Shown: positions 1-10,300 of the stretch, one piece after another
How positions within the stretch are numbered: the first letter of the stretch is position 1
How the letters are laid out: each line of letters begins with the position of its first letter
Program-made: the position numbers and the translations under genes
The notes under the pieces: generated by a model
What the model was told of the DNA's origin: nothing
Database searches by the model: none
Seen by the model: the letters and a program-made list of their open reading frames with translations, nothing else
Assembly (NCBI GenBank): GCA_001600635.1
Contig: BCKL01000030.1
Span: 236,283-300,282, forward strand
From: Leucosporidium creatinivorum
Taxonomy: Eukaryota > Basidiomycota > Microbotryomycetes > Leucosporidiales > Leucosporidiaceae
Direction: 5' to 3'
Length of the DNA stretch: 64,000 bases

Positions 1-411
1 GTTGCTCACCTCTACTAGTGAGACGAGACGATGTCCTGTAGCCGAACGAGCGGGCGAGAGAAAGAGACGAGAACGAGCAGATGGCGGAGAGAGGGAGAAA
101 GGCGCGAGTCGCGCTGGAGGGGGAAGGGGTTCGGCGAGCGAGGGGTCCGACAGCAGTCAGCTTGAAGATGGTGGAGACTTGCAGTAGCTGTTTTGATGTG
201 CCGAGAACGCGCTACAGCCCGTGGAATGCAGCTGTAGCTCTCTTTCGCGCTTCTCTCGGCGCTCGGCTCGGCTCTCGCTTCTCTTCCTCTCGTTTCACCG
301 GCTACCAACTCGAGTGGTGTTCGTCTATATTCCTCATGCGCACCACCAGAAGCTAAGGCCTCTTCCCCTTGACCCAAGCGACCAACGCCGGGCACCTCTC
401 CAGCTTCTCCT
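1..411. repeat. Duplicated intergenic segment, copy 1 (truncated at window edge)
   Basis: This stretch matches 5727-6135 almost base for base, with roughly 25 differences by eye over about 410 bp. The match starts at the first base of the window, so the repeat probably continues to the left. Near 353-411, read on the minus strand, it contains the last codons and stop of the metaxin-like gene whose complete copy lies at 6077-7038. This is therefore a 3' gene fragment plus intergenic DNA, carried along by a tandem duplication. UBC9 copy A starts just to the right. Confidence 0.85.
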
Positions 412-496
412 GCTGCGCCGAGGTTCTCGGCCTCCTCAAGATGAAGCGGTTCTTAAACAGGACAATCCTTCTTCTTGATAGCTCCTTGATGACCAG

Positions 497-1646
497 CTAC
501 TTCTTCTCGTTCTCGTTTGCCTGTTGTTTGATACGCTCGCTGCGACAGGGACGAGCGGGGGTCAGCAAGCTCGGCGACGAGTGGTCGAACGTCACAGCGG
601 ACTCGTAGGCATGCTTATCCGCTTTGTAAAGAAGATAGGCGGGCCTTTGAGCAGGGTCGCCAAGGTTCGGGCTGTCAAACAGCTGCAGAAGATTGACTGG
701 GATCAGCCGTCGCAGTCTTCAACGCTGCTGGAGAAGCGACGACTGCTCACCTCTTGCACGCCAATCAAGATCTGATTAACGGTGATAGCAGGCTTCCACG
801 ACTTCTCTTCATTGAGAATGGAGACTGTGATGTGGTCGGACTGGTCAGCTCTTGAGTAGGGCAACGGTCGGCGCAGCTCAGCACTTACGGCAGACGGTTC
901 CGTTAGGAAAGACATTAGGATGAAAGAGGGGAGGCACGAACTTGCACTTGGGCGGCTTCGAAGGGTACTCTGTCGAGCGGGAGAGTCAGCGCATGGGGTG
1001 AGAGGGGAGGCGCCGAACCTCACCTTCGGGGAAGGTCAATCGCAGCTTGTAGAGACCGCCTGCCCAAAGGGTCTTCCGGAAGGAGCGCTCATCAGCTCAC
1101 TATCCATCTCACCGACGCGGTGGTACGGTGACAGGCTGGGAGCCTCAGCCTGCTCCATGTCCCATCGCCGAGCTGCCACCGCCGGACCGAGAACTCACCC
1201 CTTCCTTCCCAAGGATCCCAGCGTCCCACACCATCAACTCTCGACCGTCACCTTTCGACTGCGGCTTAGCCCAGAAACCCTGCGAGTGACGGAGCGAGCA
1301 TTGCAGCATGTGAGGGTTCGGCGAAGGCCAGAGCGGCGGAAGGGGACAGTTCGGGCGGGGCAGCGAGTCGTACACGAAGGTCGGAGTGGAGCCACCGCAG
1401 GGTGGATTGCGAATGCGTTGGCGAGAGAGCGAGATGAAGATAACGCAGGAGGAGGGCGGGGAAGGGAGTGGAGAGAGCGGGGAGTATCGTATCAGCACCC
1501 GTCCTGCGCTCGTCGCTGGCCCTCCCGGCACATCTGCCAGCCGGAAGCGCAGTGTATCAAGTGAGTGAGATGAAGCTCACATGAGGACGATCCTTGCGCA
1601 CTAGCTTGCGCTCCTCGAGTAGGCGCGAAAGACACAAGCCCGACAT
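497..1646 (-). CDS. UBC9-like SUMO-conjugating enzyme (E2), divergent paralog A
   Basis: This is a second, divergent UBC9. SUMO E2 enzymes take SUMO from the E1 and pass it to substrate lysines. Seven exons fit in phase: 1646-1581, 1279-1199, 1072-1024, 969-889, 824-751, 682-603 and 539-497, giving 157 residues, the normal Ubc9 length. The HPN motif, the active cysteine in GTVCLSIL and the Asp of GDPAQ are all kept. Compared with copy B there are about 42 substitutions by hand count (about 73% identity). Several fall at otherwise conserved sites in the N-terminal helix (Trp16 to Val, His20 to Arg, Phe22 to His) and in the loop GILGKEG (Pro to Leu). Intron positions match copy B exactly. The last intron needs a weak donor, GTCCGC. 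No in-frame stop was found, so it may be functional; expression is unknown. Confidence 0.82.
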
Positions 1647-2020
1647 AGTCCTTGGTAGAGGATGCTGTTGGAGGGCAAGAGGGAGCAGGAGGGAGTCAGT
1701 ATACGCTGTATCGAGCCCAACAGCTAGTTCGTCAGCATTCAGCTCGGAGACAGCACGGGAATCGAAGGAGAGAGGGGAACGCGTCGACGCGCTCGGCCGA
1801 GTCTGGTTCCCTGAGACTGCGCCACCGGGCAGGTAGCTCGACTACACCCCAGGGCTCCTTATACACGCTCTCGCCGCTCCAGCTCGGCCCAGCCCTAGTA
1901 GTCGCTTCGACACCGCTTGTTTCCCTGCAGCGGTCGCCTCTCGCCGCCTGTCTGCTGAACAACGATCCCAACACGTCTGCCCACCTGGTGATAGATAGAT
2001 GAATAAAGCGAGATCCTCTA
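1647..2020. other. Upstream region of UBC9 copy A
   Basis: No gene is seen. The sequence is a diverged copy of 5390-5726, the upstream region of UBC9 copy B; both share a run around 'gagtcagta' and another around 'cgcttgtttccct'. On the minus strand, a CTGAC branch-like site followed by CAG just before the ATG suggests a 5'-UTR intron in both copies. Confidence 0.5.
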
Positions 2021-2325
2021 GCTGAGCTCGCGGTCGAGAGAACGAGTCGTGAACGAGCAGATGGCGGAAGGTGGGAGAGCAGCTTGAGTCGCGGACTTGG
2101 GGCCGACCCGCAAGGGGTTCGAGAGCAGCAGCTGAGAGATTACAGAGATTGAGAGCGCCTGTTTGAGGGGTTTGAGAGCTGGCTACCTAGCTATAGGTTT
2201 CCCTGCTCGTCCTCGGCGTTTAAACTCGGCTCTCGGCTGTCGTCTTTCCGCTCTGTCCGGCTACAAGCTGAGTGGTATTCACTCACACTTCTGCTCGTCG
2301 TCAAAGCTGGAGCTCCTTCTCCTCG
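2021..2325. repeat. Duplicated intergenic segment, decayed copy 3
   Basis: This is a diverged relative of the segments at 1-411 and 5727-6135. It keeps the word 'gaacgagcagatggcgga' near the start, 'ggctctcggct' in the middle, and a version of 'ctaccaactcgagtggtgttc' near the end. It lies between the two UBC9 genes, in the place a tandem duplication of a UBC9-plus-segment unit would put it. Its ends are approximate. Confidence 0.6.
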
Positions 2326-2465
2326 ACTAGCACGACCAGCGCAGAGCAACCCTCAGTCGGTCTCCAATGCCTCGGCCGAGGCGAGCCGAGAGGACAGCGA
2401 TGACAACGAGGTCAATGCGATTGAATACAGATGATTCTCTTCCTGGTAAACTTAAGTCCGGCCTC

Positions 2466-5389
2466 CTACTTCTGCATGTTCTCCTTCGCCTGCTTCTTGA
2501 TCCTCGCGCTGTCGGGGAGATGAGGAAGGGTCAGCGACCGCCCCGAAATCTGCGCTGTAAGAGAGATGGACCCACTTGTAAGCGTTCCTATCCTTCTTGT
2601 AGAGCTCGTAGGCTGGCGCTTGAGCGGGGTCGCCGAGGTTGGGTGCGTCGAGGAGCTGCCGAGCGAGACGAACACCGGTCAGCGCTCGCTCTCCCTCGCG
2701 GTGAAGCACTCTAGGATGCTCACCTCCTGAACACCGAGAAGGATCTGCTTGACGGTAATGGCGGGCTTCCAGGACTTCTCCTCATTGAGGATCGAGACTA
2801 TGAGAGGCGGACATCAGGACTCGGCGCTCTCGGCGACGAAAGAACGGCGCAAGACTCACGGCAGACGGTGCCCGAGGGATATACGTTAGGGTGAAAGAGA
2901 GGGGGGGTGAACTTGCATCGTGGTGGCTTCGAGGGGTAGTCTGTTGAACGAGCAATCTGTCAGTTCGAGCGGGAGAGGGAGGGAAGGCGCCGAAACTCGC
3001 CGTCCGGGAAGATCATCTGGAGTTTGTAGATGCCGTCGGCCCAAATAGTCTGCAGAGGCAGGGGGTCAGTCAGCCCGTTCAAGTTCGGATCACTAGTTGG
3101 CACGTGCTCCGCTACAAGAAGCCTCGAGCCCGCCTCGTCGCCGCGATGCGGGCGTTGTGGCAAGCGGAGTGCGCCAGAGCGGTGCGATGTGAAGGAGGGT
3201 CACTCTGCGCCCGCCGGCGAAGGCAGAAATGCTACAAGCACGGAAAGAGCCCGGCAACGTATGGCGCCGAACTGACTTCTCGAGGCTCATCGCCAGGCCT
3301 TCACCAATGGGCATCTTGCACCAGAGAGGCTAGGAAAGGGTGTGATCGTCTTCGCGATCCGTCAAGTCCGGGAGCCCGCTCCACGCAGCGAGCCAGGGCT
3401 CGCAGCGAGTGGGAGAAACCGGCGATGAACGAAGGCTAGTCTTCGGCGATGCTCCGGCAGCTGTCGCCGAGTACACCGCGCCAGCGGCAAGGCTATCATC
3501 GCCCGCTAGAAGCGTGTCCCAAGAGGCAATTGCCCTGCGGGAGCTGCCTCCCAAGCGGATCAGCGCGTCCCCGCTCCAACCCCCCTCGGAAGATACACAA
3601 TCGGCGTCCTCTGCCCGCTGCTCGCTGCTCGTTCCACAACGACCTACGTACTCTGGTTCCTATCCCGCCCGCCAGAGCGAAACGAGCCACAGAGAAGATG
3701 TCGGCTCGACGAGCAGGCATCGGCCCTCGTTGCGAGCGAGTGCCAAGGGCCGCTGAAAGCAGCGCAGGGAGGAGCTACTACGACGAAACCGATAGAAAGC
3801 GAACCCGAGCGGCCCTCGCCGCACAAACTTGCGTCTCTGTCGCTCGGCGGCTGCCCTTTTCCTGCTCTCCACCGAGGCGAGCTCCAGCGCTCTTCGATAT
3901 CTTCTAGCTCAGCCAGCTCGATCAGAAGCTGGTGCATGGCTACGGTGTCCCAAATCGCATGGACCGGCCAGCTACAGCCCCCCGGCCCGTCAGAAGCGAG
4001 CTCGAGAACCGCAGCGACCGAGCGATGAGTGGACGTAGACACATCTGCTCCTCGTCCCGAGGCCACATCTTGTGAGCGCCGACAGCAAGACGACTATGCA
4101 GAAGACGCAGGGGATGCTGTTAAAGGTCGCAAGGCTAGGCAGCACCCTCGCCGCCCGAACCTGGCTCCCAGGTCGCTCCTCTGGCTCTGCTGCACCGCCA
4201 AGCGAGTTCTCCTAAGTAGCAAGTTGCAATGTCGGTGACATCCAAGTCCACTGCCAGCAGCTCCAGGCCCATCACGCCGCAGCGAGCTGAGCCACAGAGC
4301 GAGGCGAGCGACCAAGGAGTCAGGCTACCGAGATTGGGGGCTGAAGAGCTCGCGAGGCACGCGAGAGTAGGGGAAGAGAGAGAAGAGAGAGGATAGCACC
4401 TCGAGGAAGGGTGAAGGGCAGAACAGCTCTCGCCGTTCGAGCCGCCTCCCAGCCGCTGAGCCGCCTCCCTCTTCTTCCTTCTCGCACCGGTCGTCTGCTC
4501 CGCAAGGAAGGGCATGGCCCTCGCTCAGATGGCGAAGCGTCAAGCCTCGTTCCGCCCTGCGAACCGAGACTCAGCGCAAGCGACTGAGCGAGCGCCGAGC
4601 CAGCTGTTGACCATTGAGCAGCTGGGAGAGCGAGCTGAAGAAGGCAGGGACCATGGAGACCTAGAGAGCAAGCCCAAGCAGTTCCACTGCCCGAGCCTAC
4701 TCCCAGTCCGCTCGTCTCCCCTGCCCGCTCTTGCCTCTCGAGCAAGCCAGCTCCGCCGAGCCCTTCCTCCCCCTCTCCTCCCGCGCCGAGCCCTCCCCCC
4801 ACGCATCCCGCCGGCCTCCTCGCCTTCCACAGTCACCCTCGCCTCCCTCCCAGCCCTCTCAAGACCTCGCATGCAGCACCGAAACCTCGCCAGCATCACC
4901 GAAACTCACCCCTTCCTTCCCCGGGATCCCAACGTCCCAGTTCATCAGATCCAACCCGTCGTCCTTCTTTTGCGGGCGGGCCCAGAAGCCCTGTGTGATT
5001 CGGTTCGAAGCAAAGGGTGGCGTGGTGAGGTAGAGGAGGGGTGAGAGAGGTTGGCGAGCGGCGAAGGGACGGCGCGGTCGGCAAGGCGGTCGAGGAGGCG
5101 ACAGTTGGGCGAGCGAGCGGGAGGAGGTGTGAGATGGTGGTGATGGGCACAGGTAGACGGGCGTGTGCAGGTCGGCAGAAGTAGGCGAGCGAAGGGAGGA
5201 GAGGAGCGAGCGAGAGAGAGCATCAGCACGCGTCTCCCATGTGCACGACCGAGCGCACCACCCCAGCAGCTGAGCTGCAGCCTCAACGAGAGCGAAGATG
5301 GTATGAAGCAGCCCGCTACTCACGAACGGGTGATCCTTCCTCCATTGCTTGCGCTCCTCCTGTAGGCGCATGAGGCAGATTCCCGACAT
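2466..5389 (-). CDS. UBC9: UBC9, SUMO-conjugating enzyme E2 (conserved copy B)
   Basis: This is the E2 enzyme that transfers SUMO to substrates, acting mainly in the nucleus. Seven exons: 5389-5324, 4990-4910, 3049-3001, 2940-2860, 2797-2724, 2655-2576 and 2508-2466, total 157 residues. The N-terminal helix ends in WRKDHPF as in animal and yeast Ubc9. LMNWD, IPGKEGT, the HPN motif, the active cysteine in SGTVCLSIL and DPAQ all follow in order. The start is the first ATG of the conserved MSG N-terminus. Intron 3 uses a GC donor (GCGAGT). Intron 2 is about 1.86 kb, while the matching intron in copy A is about 126 nt. This is the copy expected to supply the essential function. Confidence 0.93.
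3050..4909 (-). other. Unusually long intron 2 of UBC9 copy B
   Basis: The intron has a GTGAGT donor at 4909 and a CTGAC branch followed by CTGCAG just before 3049. Most other introns in the window are 50-130 nt. The interior has open frames on both strands, but they look like GC-rich noise, and no protein family, terminal repeat or target-site duplication was recognised. It may be an insertion, or an embedded non-coding or unrecognised gene. Confidence 0.6.
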
Positions 5390-5726
5390 TGCTGGCTTGG
5401 CTTTCGAGGGAGTGCTGTAGCGTAGAGAAGGGGGGAAAACGAGAGTCAGTACAGCGCTGAAGCGAGGCCGGGAGCTGTAGGCTCAAAGCAGCGCCGGCTG
5501 AAGCAAGCGAGAGGACGGCACGCGTCTCTGCTCGTTGGATTCTGCACCCGAGCAGCCAAGGTGCGGCTGAGCTGCTCNCTTACATCCCCATACCTCGCTC
5601 GTCTCGCCGCTACCGCCCCTCGACGCTCCAACGCCCTCCAGCGCCCCTCCAGCGCGCTTGTTTCCCTCCCCTTGATCGCCTCTCTTCGTGCTGCTCGACT
5701 CCAGGCGAGGAGAGTAGGAAGGGCTG
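5390..5726. other. Upstream region of UBC9 copy B
   Basis: No gene is seen. The minus strand has a branch-plus-CAG site about 25 bases before the ATG that suggests a 5'-UTR intron. The single ambiguous base of the window (n) is at 5578. The region is homologous to 1647-2020. Confidence 0.5.
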
Positions 5727-6135
5727 GTTGCTCACCTCTACTAGTGAGACGAGACGATGTCCTGTAGCCGAACGAGCGGGCGAGAGAAAGAGACGAGAAC
5801 GAGCAGATGGCGGAGAGAGGGGAGAAAGGCGTGAGTCGCGCTGGACGGGGAAGGGGTTCGGCGAGCGAGGGGTCCGACAGCAAGTCAGCTTGAAGATGGT
5901 GGAGTGTTGCAGTAGCTGTTCAATGTGCCAAGGACGCGCTACAGCCCGCGGAAGGTAGCTGTAGCTCTCTTTCGCGCTTCTCTCGGCGCTCGGCTCGGCT
6001 CTGCCTTCTCTCCCTCTGGTTTCGCCCGCTACCAACTCGAGTGGTGTTCGTCTATATTCTTCCTGTGCACCAGAAGCTAAGGCCTCTTGCCCTTGACCCA
6101 AGCGACCAACGCAGGGCACCTCTCCAGCTTCTCCT
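5727..6135. repeat. Duplicated intergenic segment, copy 2
   Basis: This is the partner of 1-411. Its right end lies inside the last exon of the metaxin-like gene, so this copy is in the original context and the one at position 1 is the transplanted one. Similarity stops near 6135, in the middle of coding sequence, which marks a duplication breakpoint. Confidence 0.85.
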
Positions 6136-7038
6136 TCAATGCTCCTGCCGAAGCGTGAGGTAGCTCGAGGATGATGGAGAGGAGGGCGTAGAGGGTGGCG
6201 TCTAGGGGCGTTGGCGACCTGCTCGAGCAAAAAGGTCAGTAAGAAGCACAGTAGAAAAGGAAGAAGAACCCGAGACTGACGCAGCCCCGCCGAACCATTC
6301 CCCCTCGGCCTCCGTCTCCCTCATCTTGACTTCCAGCGCTCCCAACGCAGCTACCGCCTCCCTCTCGACCGCCTCCAGATCCAACGGGGTTTTAGCTCCC
6401 TGTTTCCCTCCCCTTAGTTGCTTGATCTGGGCAATCCTGGCCGTTCGGGATTGAGGGATTGTGGTGAGTGAGGAAGCGAGGGCGGTGAGGTAGGGGAGGG
6501 ATTGAGGGGGTGTGATGGGGTGGGGAGTAGGGGAGAGGTAGAGAGAGGAGAGGACTGAGGGGAGGAGAGTGGTCGTGAGGAGGGAGGTGTAGGCTTGGTG
6601 GGTTGGGTCGGCGGCCGTCTCTTTGGTCGCTGAATCCAAGCCGAGAATCTTGTTGAGCACTTCCTCGGAGCCGAGAAGTTCCCCGTTGGAGAGATGTAGA
6701 GCTGGTAGTTTCTCCCCTGGTGCACCTGTTGGGCTGTTGAGCCAGCGGAGTTGGATCGAGTAGTTTGAGAAGCGAGCGAGGGCTTGAGCTTGACGGCAGG
6801 TCGGGTCCAAGGATTCTGTAGCTGAGGGAGCAGGGCCCAAGAGCCACAGTGTGGGTACAGAGGGAGGAGGTGTAGAGGTAGAAGGGGCGGGGTAGGTGAT
6901 CAAGGGGAACAAGGAGAAGAAGGATGAGATGACGGAGGGGATGGGAATGGATGGGACAGCCGGTACTGCAAGGGGAGAGCACAGTGTTAGCAATTCTGTA
7001 GCACTGTAAAGTAGTGACTGAGACGTACGAGAAGGCAT
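6077..7038 (-). CDS. Metaxin/Sam37-like mitochondrial outer-membrane import protein
   Basis: Metaxin-type proteins have a glutathione-transferase-like fold and take part in the SAM complex, which inserts beta-barrel proteins into the mitochondrial outer membrane. Three exons (7038-7029, 6965-6281, 6218-6077) give 278 residues. Residues about 45-105 read as the thioredoxin-like N-domain: a hydrophobic strand, then CRQAQALARFSNYS and GEKLPALHLSNGELL, the layout of metaxins. The last exon begins SPTPLDATLYALLSIILEL, the usual 'SLDA' metaxin C-domain motif, and ends in a short basic tail. The final 20 codons were copied into the repeat at 1-411. It is divergent from Ku80. Family confidence is good; the choice between Sam37, metaxin-1 and metaxin-2 is open. 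Confidence 0.72.
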
Positions 7039-7321
7039 TGATGAGCTACAGTTAACAGAACACGAGCGAGAAGAGCAAGAAGGAGAGAGAGCGAGACGCG
7101 CTCAGTTGGGAGGGAGCTCAAGTCAGGGGTAGCAGCGGGTCGAAGCAGCTCGAGAGGAAGCATAGAAGGCTACATACTCACTTGGCGGCTCTGACAGCTC
7201 TCTGTACCTCTTCACCTCCCTCTCTGCTGCTCCATGACACCCGCACTCGCTCGCGCCCTCGCCTCTTAGCTTCCCACTTGCACCTGGCAGCTCTCTCGCC
7301 TCAAGGGCTCTGTAGCCCATC

Positions 7322-10300
7322 ATGTCCATCGTATGTCTCTCCTCTTCTACTGCTCTCCTACAGCTCCCAGCTCCCACTAACTCTCACGCCACTACAGACC
7401 TCCAACTCGGCGGCCTTGTTTGTGCTCGACTGCTCCTACTCGATGGCCCAACCTCGTCCCTTCACTCAAGGAACAGGCGACCGCGCATCTACTACAGATC
7501 AACCTCCCATCGACCTCGCGAAAACCTACATCAAGTCCAAAATCATCCAGCGGGTCCGTCCTCGCCTTCAGCTCACTCCCCCACACGCGAGAACTGACTT
7601 CTTACGCTTGGCTGCACTACACCTACAGATCCTTCGCGACCTGAAAACCACGCCCATCTCCCTCCTCTGCTACGCCCACCGCAAGTCCAAGAACATCCTC
7701 ACTCAGCGCCAAAAGGACAAGGCGGCCGAAGGGGAGAGGGAGCCTTACGTCAAGGAGGAGGATGCGTATAGGAATATGTACGAGCAGATTGGCTTGAAGT
7801 ATGATATGGAGACCGAGTTGATTGGCAAAGTGGATGAGGTCAAGGCGGGGGAAGGACCGGATGCTTGGGAGAGGGAGGAGGGCGAGGCCGGCTTCTCAGC
7901 GGACGGTTAGTTCGAGATATCGCTTGCTCGGCCGTTCGCTCTCTACTCTATCACTGACAATCTCCACCACCTCTCATTCTCCTTCCCGCTCCCCTCCCAC
8001 CTGCTTACACCCCCCAAAGCCCACTCGGCCCTCATCCTCGCGCTCGAGACGCTCGACGCCGCTCCCCGCATCTGGGCTCCCAGCTGGAAGCGCGACATCT
8101 ACCTCCTCACCGACGGCGAGAGCGAGAGTGATTGGGATGGCTGGGAGAGTACGAGGGATAGGTTGGAGCAGAAGGGCGTGGGCGTGAGGGTCGTGTGAGT
8201 TGTCTTTGACCCGAGTGAAGGCGGGAGAGAGAGCTGACAAGGGTTCGATGTGATGGACAGAGGATTCAACTTTGATGATGAGGAGACGGGGTATGTCGAG
8301 AAGGACAAATCGGCCATCAAGGTGAGTTGCTCTCATTCTCCTTCTCGGCGTTTAGCCGTAGCTTCTACTCTCGCTCACTTCTCTTCCACACGACCAACAG
8401 CGCACCAACGAAGCCCACCTCCACAAGATCACCGACCACCTCTCCAACACCGAACCCCTCTCCTTCTCCGCGACCATCTCCCTCTCCTCGGCCCTCGCCT
8501 CCCTCTCCATCCCCAATCTCAAAGCCGTCAACTCGACCAAAACGAACATGACCCTCACGATGGGGTCCAAGGAGGATCACCCCGAGAGCTTCATCTGCAT
8601 GTTCGTGGATGTCAAGAAGGCCGTCTCGAGCGCGGGAGCGATGAGTATGAAGAGGTTCTCGATGAGGGGGTTTAAGAAGAGCGCGAGGACGGGCAAGGAG
8701 ACGGAAAAGATTGTGGAGGAGAAGAGGAGGGAGAGTCAGGCTGTTGGTCAGGGAGGGCACAGTCAGAGTCTGACGCAGAGGGACGAACCCATGCCCACCT
8801 CGGCCGCTCCAGCTCCCACGCCCAGCATCTTCGCCACCACCACCCAGCCTGCGCCTCCCTCCTCCTCCGCTTTTGCTCCCACCTCCACCTCCACCCTCCT
8901 CCCACCGCGCACCTACGAAATGGGCGACATTGGCCGCACCCTCCCTCGCACGCTTCTGGAAGAAGGGCTCGCCGCTCCCGATTCGGACGATTCCGAGGCG
9001 GAGGAAATCAGCCATGCTGTGACTATGGATAAGGTGTATCGGTATAGGCCTTTGCCGGAGGAGTTGGAGGCGAAGGAGAGGGAGAGGGAGAAGAGGAGGG
9101 AGGAGAGGAAGAGGGCGAAGAGGGCTGGGAAGGGGGGGAAGGCGCAGGCGTTGGGGTCGGATGAGGAGGGGGAGGAGGAGGAGAGTGAGGAGGACGAGGG
9201 GGAGGAGGAAGAGGAGGATGAGATGAAGAATTGGGAGGCCGTGTTGCCCGAGAAGTTGAGCAGCGTGTACCAGTATGGAGGGGAGTTTGTGCCCGTCGAG
9301 GATATGCTGAATGGCGTGGGCGATTTGGTTGGGTTGAAGACGGGGTTGGAGATTGTCGCGTTCATGAAGATGAGTGATGTGAGTCGTCTGTCTCTCTTTT
9401 CGCTGTTGTGTCGAGGCGGTAGAACGAGTTGCAAGAAGCTCGGCGCTGACCCCCTCGTCTTCGCCTTCGCACAGGTCAAGTTTCACCACCGCCTCGGCGA
9501 CGTCTACTACATCCTTCCCGACGCCTCTGCCCCCGGCTCCTCCCTCACCTTCTCGGCCTTCATCAACGCCATGTTTGAGCGCAAGTCGTGCGCCGTCGTC
9601 CGCTTTGTCGGCAAGGGCACCAAGGCGCAGGGGAGGGAGGAGCTCAAGTACCCGGACCCGAAGATGGGGGTGATGTGGCCTGTGGTCGAGGAGGAGACGG
9701 GCGTGGAGTATTGTTGGTGGGTCAAGGTGAGTTTCTGCTCGTTTCGCTGCTCGGCGGGCATGCAGCTAATCAGCCCCGCTCTCACGACCGAATAGATGCC
9801 CTTCGCTGAGGATGTCCGTCTACTCGACTTCCCCTCCCTCACCTCCGTCACGACGGCCAAGGGCAAAGTCCTCACCGAGCACGCCAACCTCCCCACCGCG
9901 GCGCAACAAGAAGCGATGGACGCCTTTGTCGATGATATGGACTTGAGCGAGGCGGGTGGGAAGGACGAAGATGGGTTGGTCACTCTCTCTCGCTCATCGG
10001 CCATCGCGGAGAAACTGACGCGACCCAACGCCGACACAGCGACCCCCTCCCCTGGTTCCGCGTGGCCGACTCGTACAACCCCGCCAACCACAACATCACC
10101 AACACGCTCGTCTACCGCTTGTCCAACCCCTATGGACCGCTCCCGCCCGTCTCGGAAGAGTTGGTCAAGTACCTCGACCCGCCTGAGGAGGTGGTGAGGA
10201 AGTCGCAGGCGAGTTTGAAAAGGGTTCGGGAGGTGATGGGGGTGAGGGCCGGTGAGTTTTCTCTCTCTTTACTGTCCCAGTTTGAGCAATGCTGACGAGG

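Noticed and set aside
3104-4899. Several open frames of 100-180 codons on both strands inside the long UBC9 intron
   Set aside because: They overlap each other on opposite strands, are Arg/Ala/Ser-rich as expected of GC-rich noise, and match no known family.
7554-7628. Read-through of KU80 exon 2 into exon 3 without an intron
   Set aside because: The stretch is in frame, but it has a donor, a CTGAC branch and a CTACAG acceptor, and removing it joins KIIQR to ILRDLKTTP cleanly.
8365-9489. Long minus-strand frame (374 codons) opposite KU80
   Set aside because: It is the shadow of the low-complexity, GC-rich third-position pattern of Ku80 exon 6 and has no domain features.
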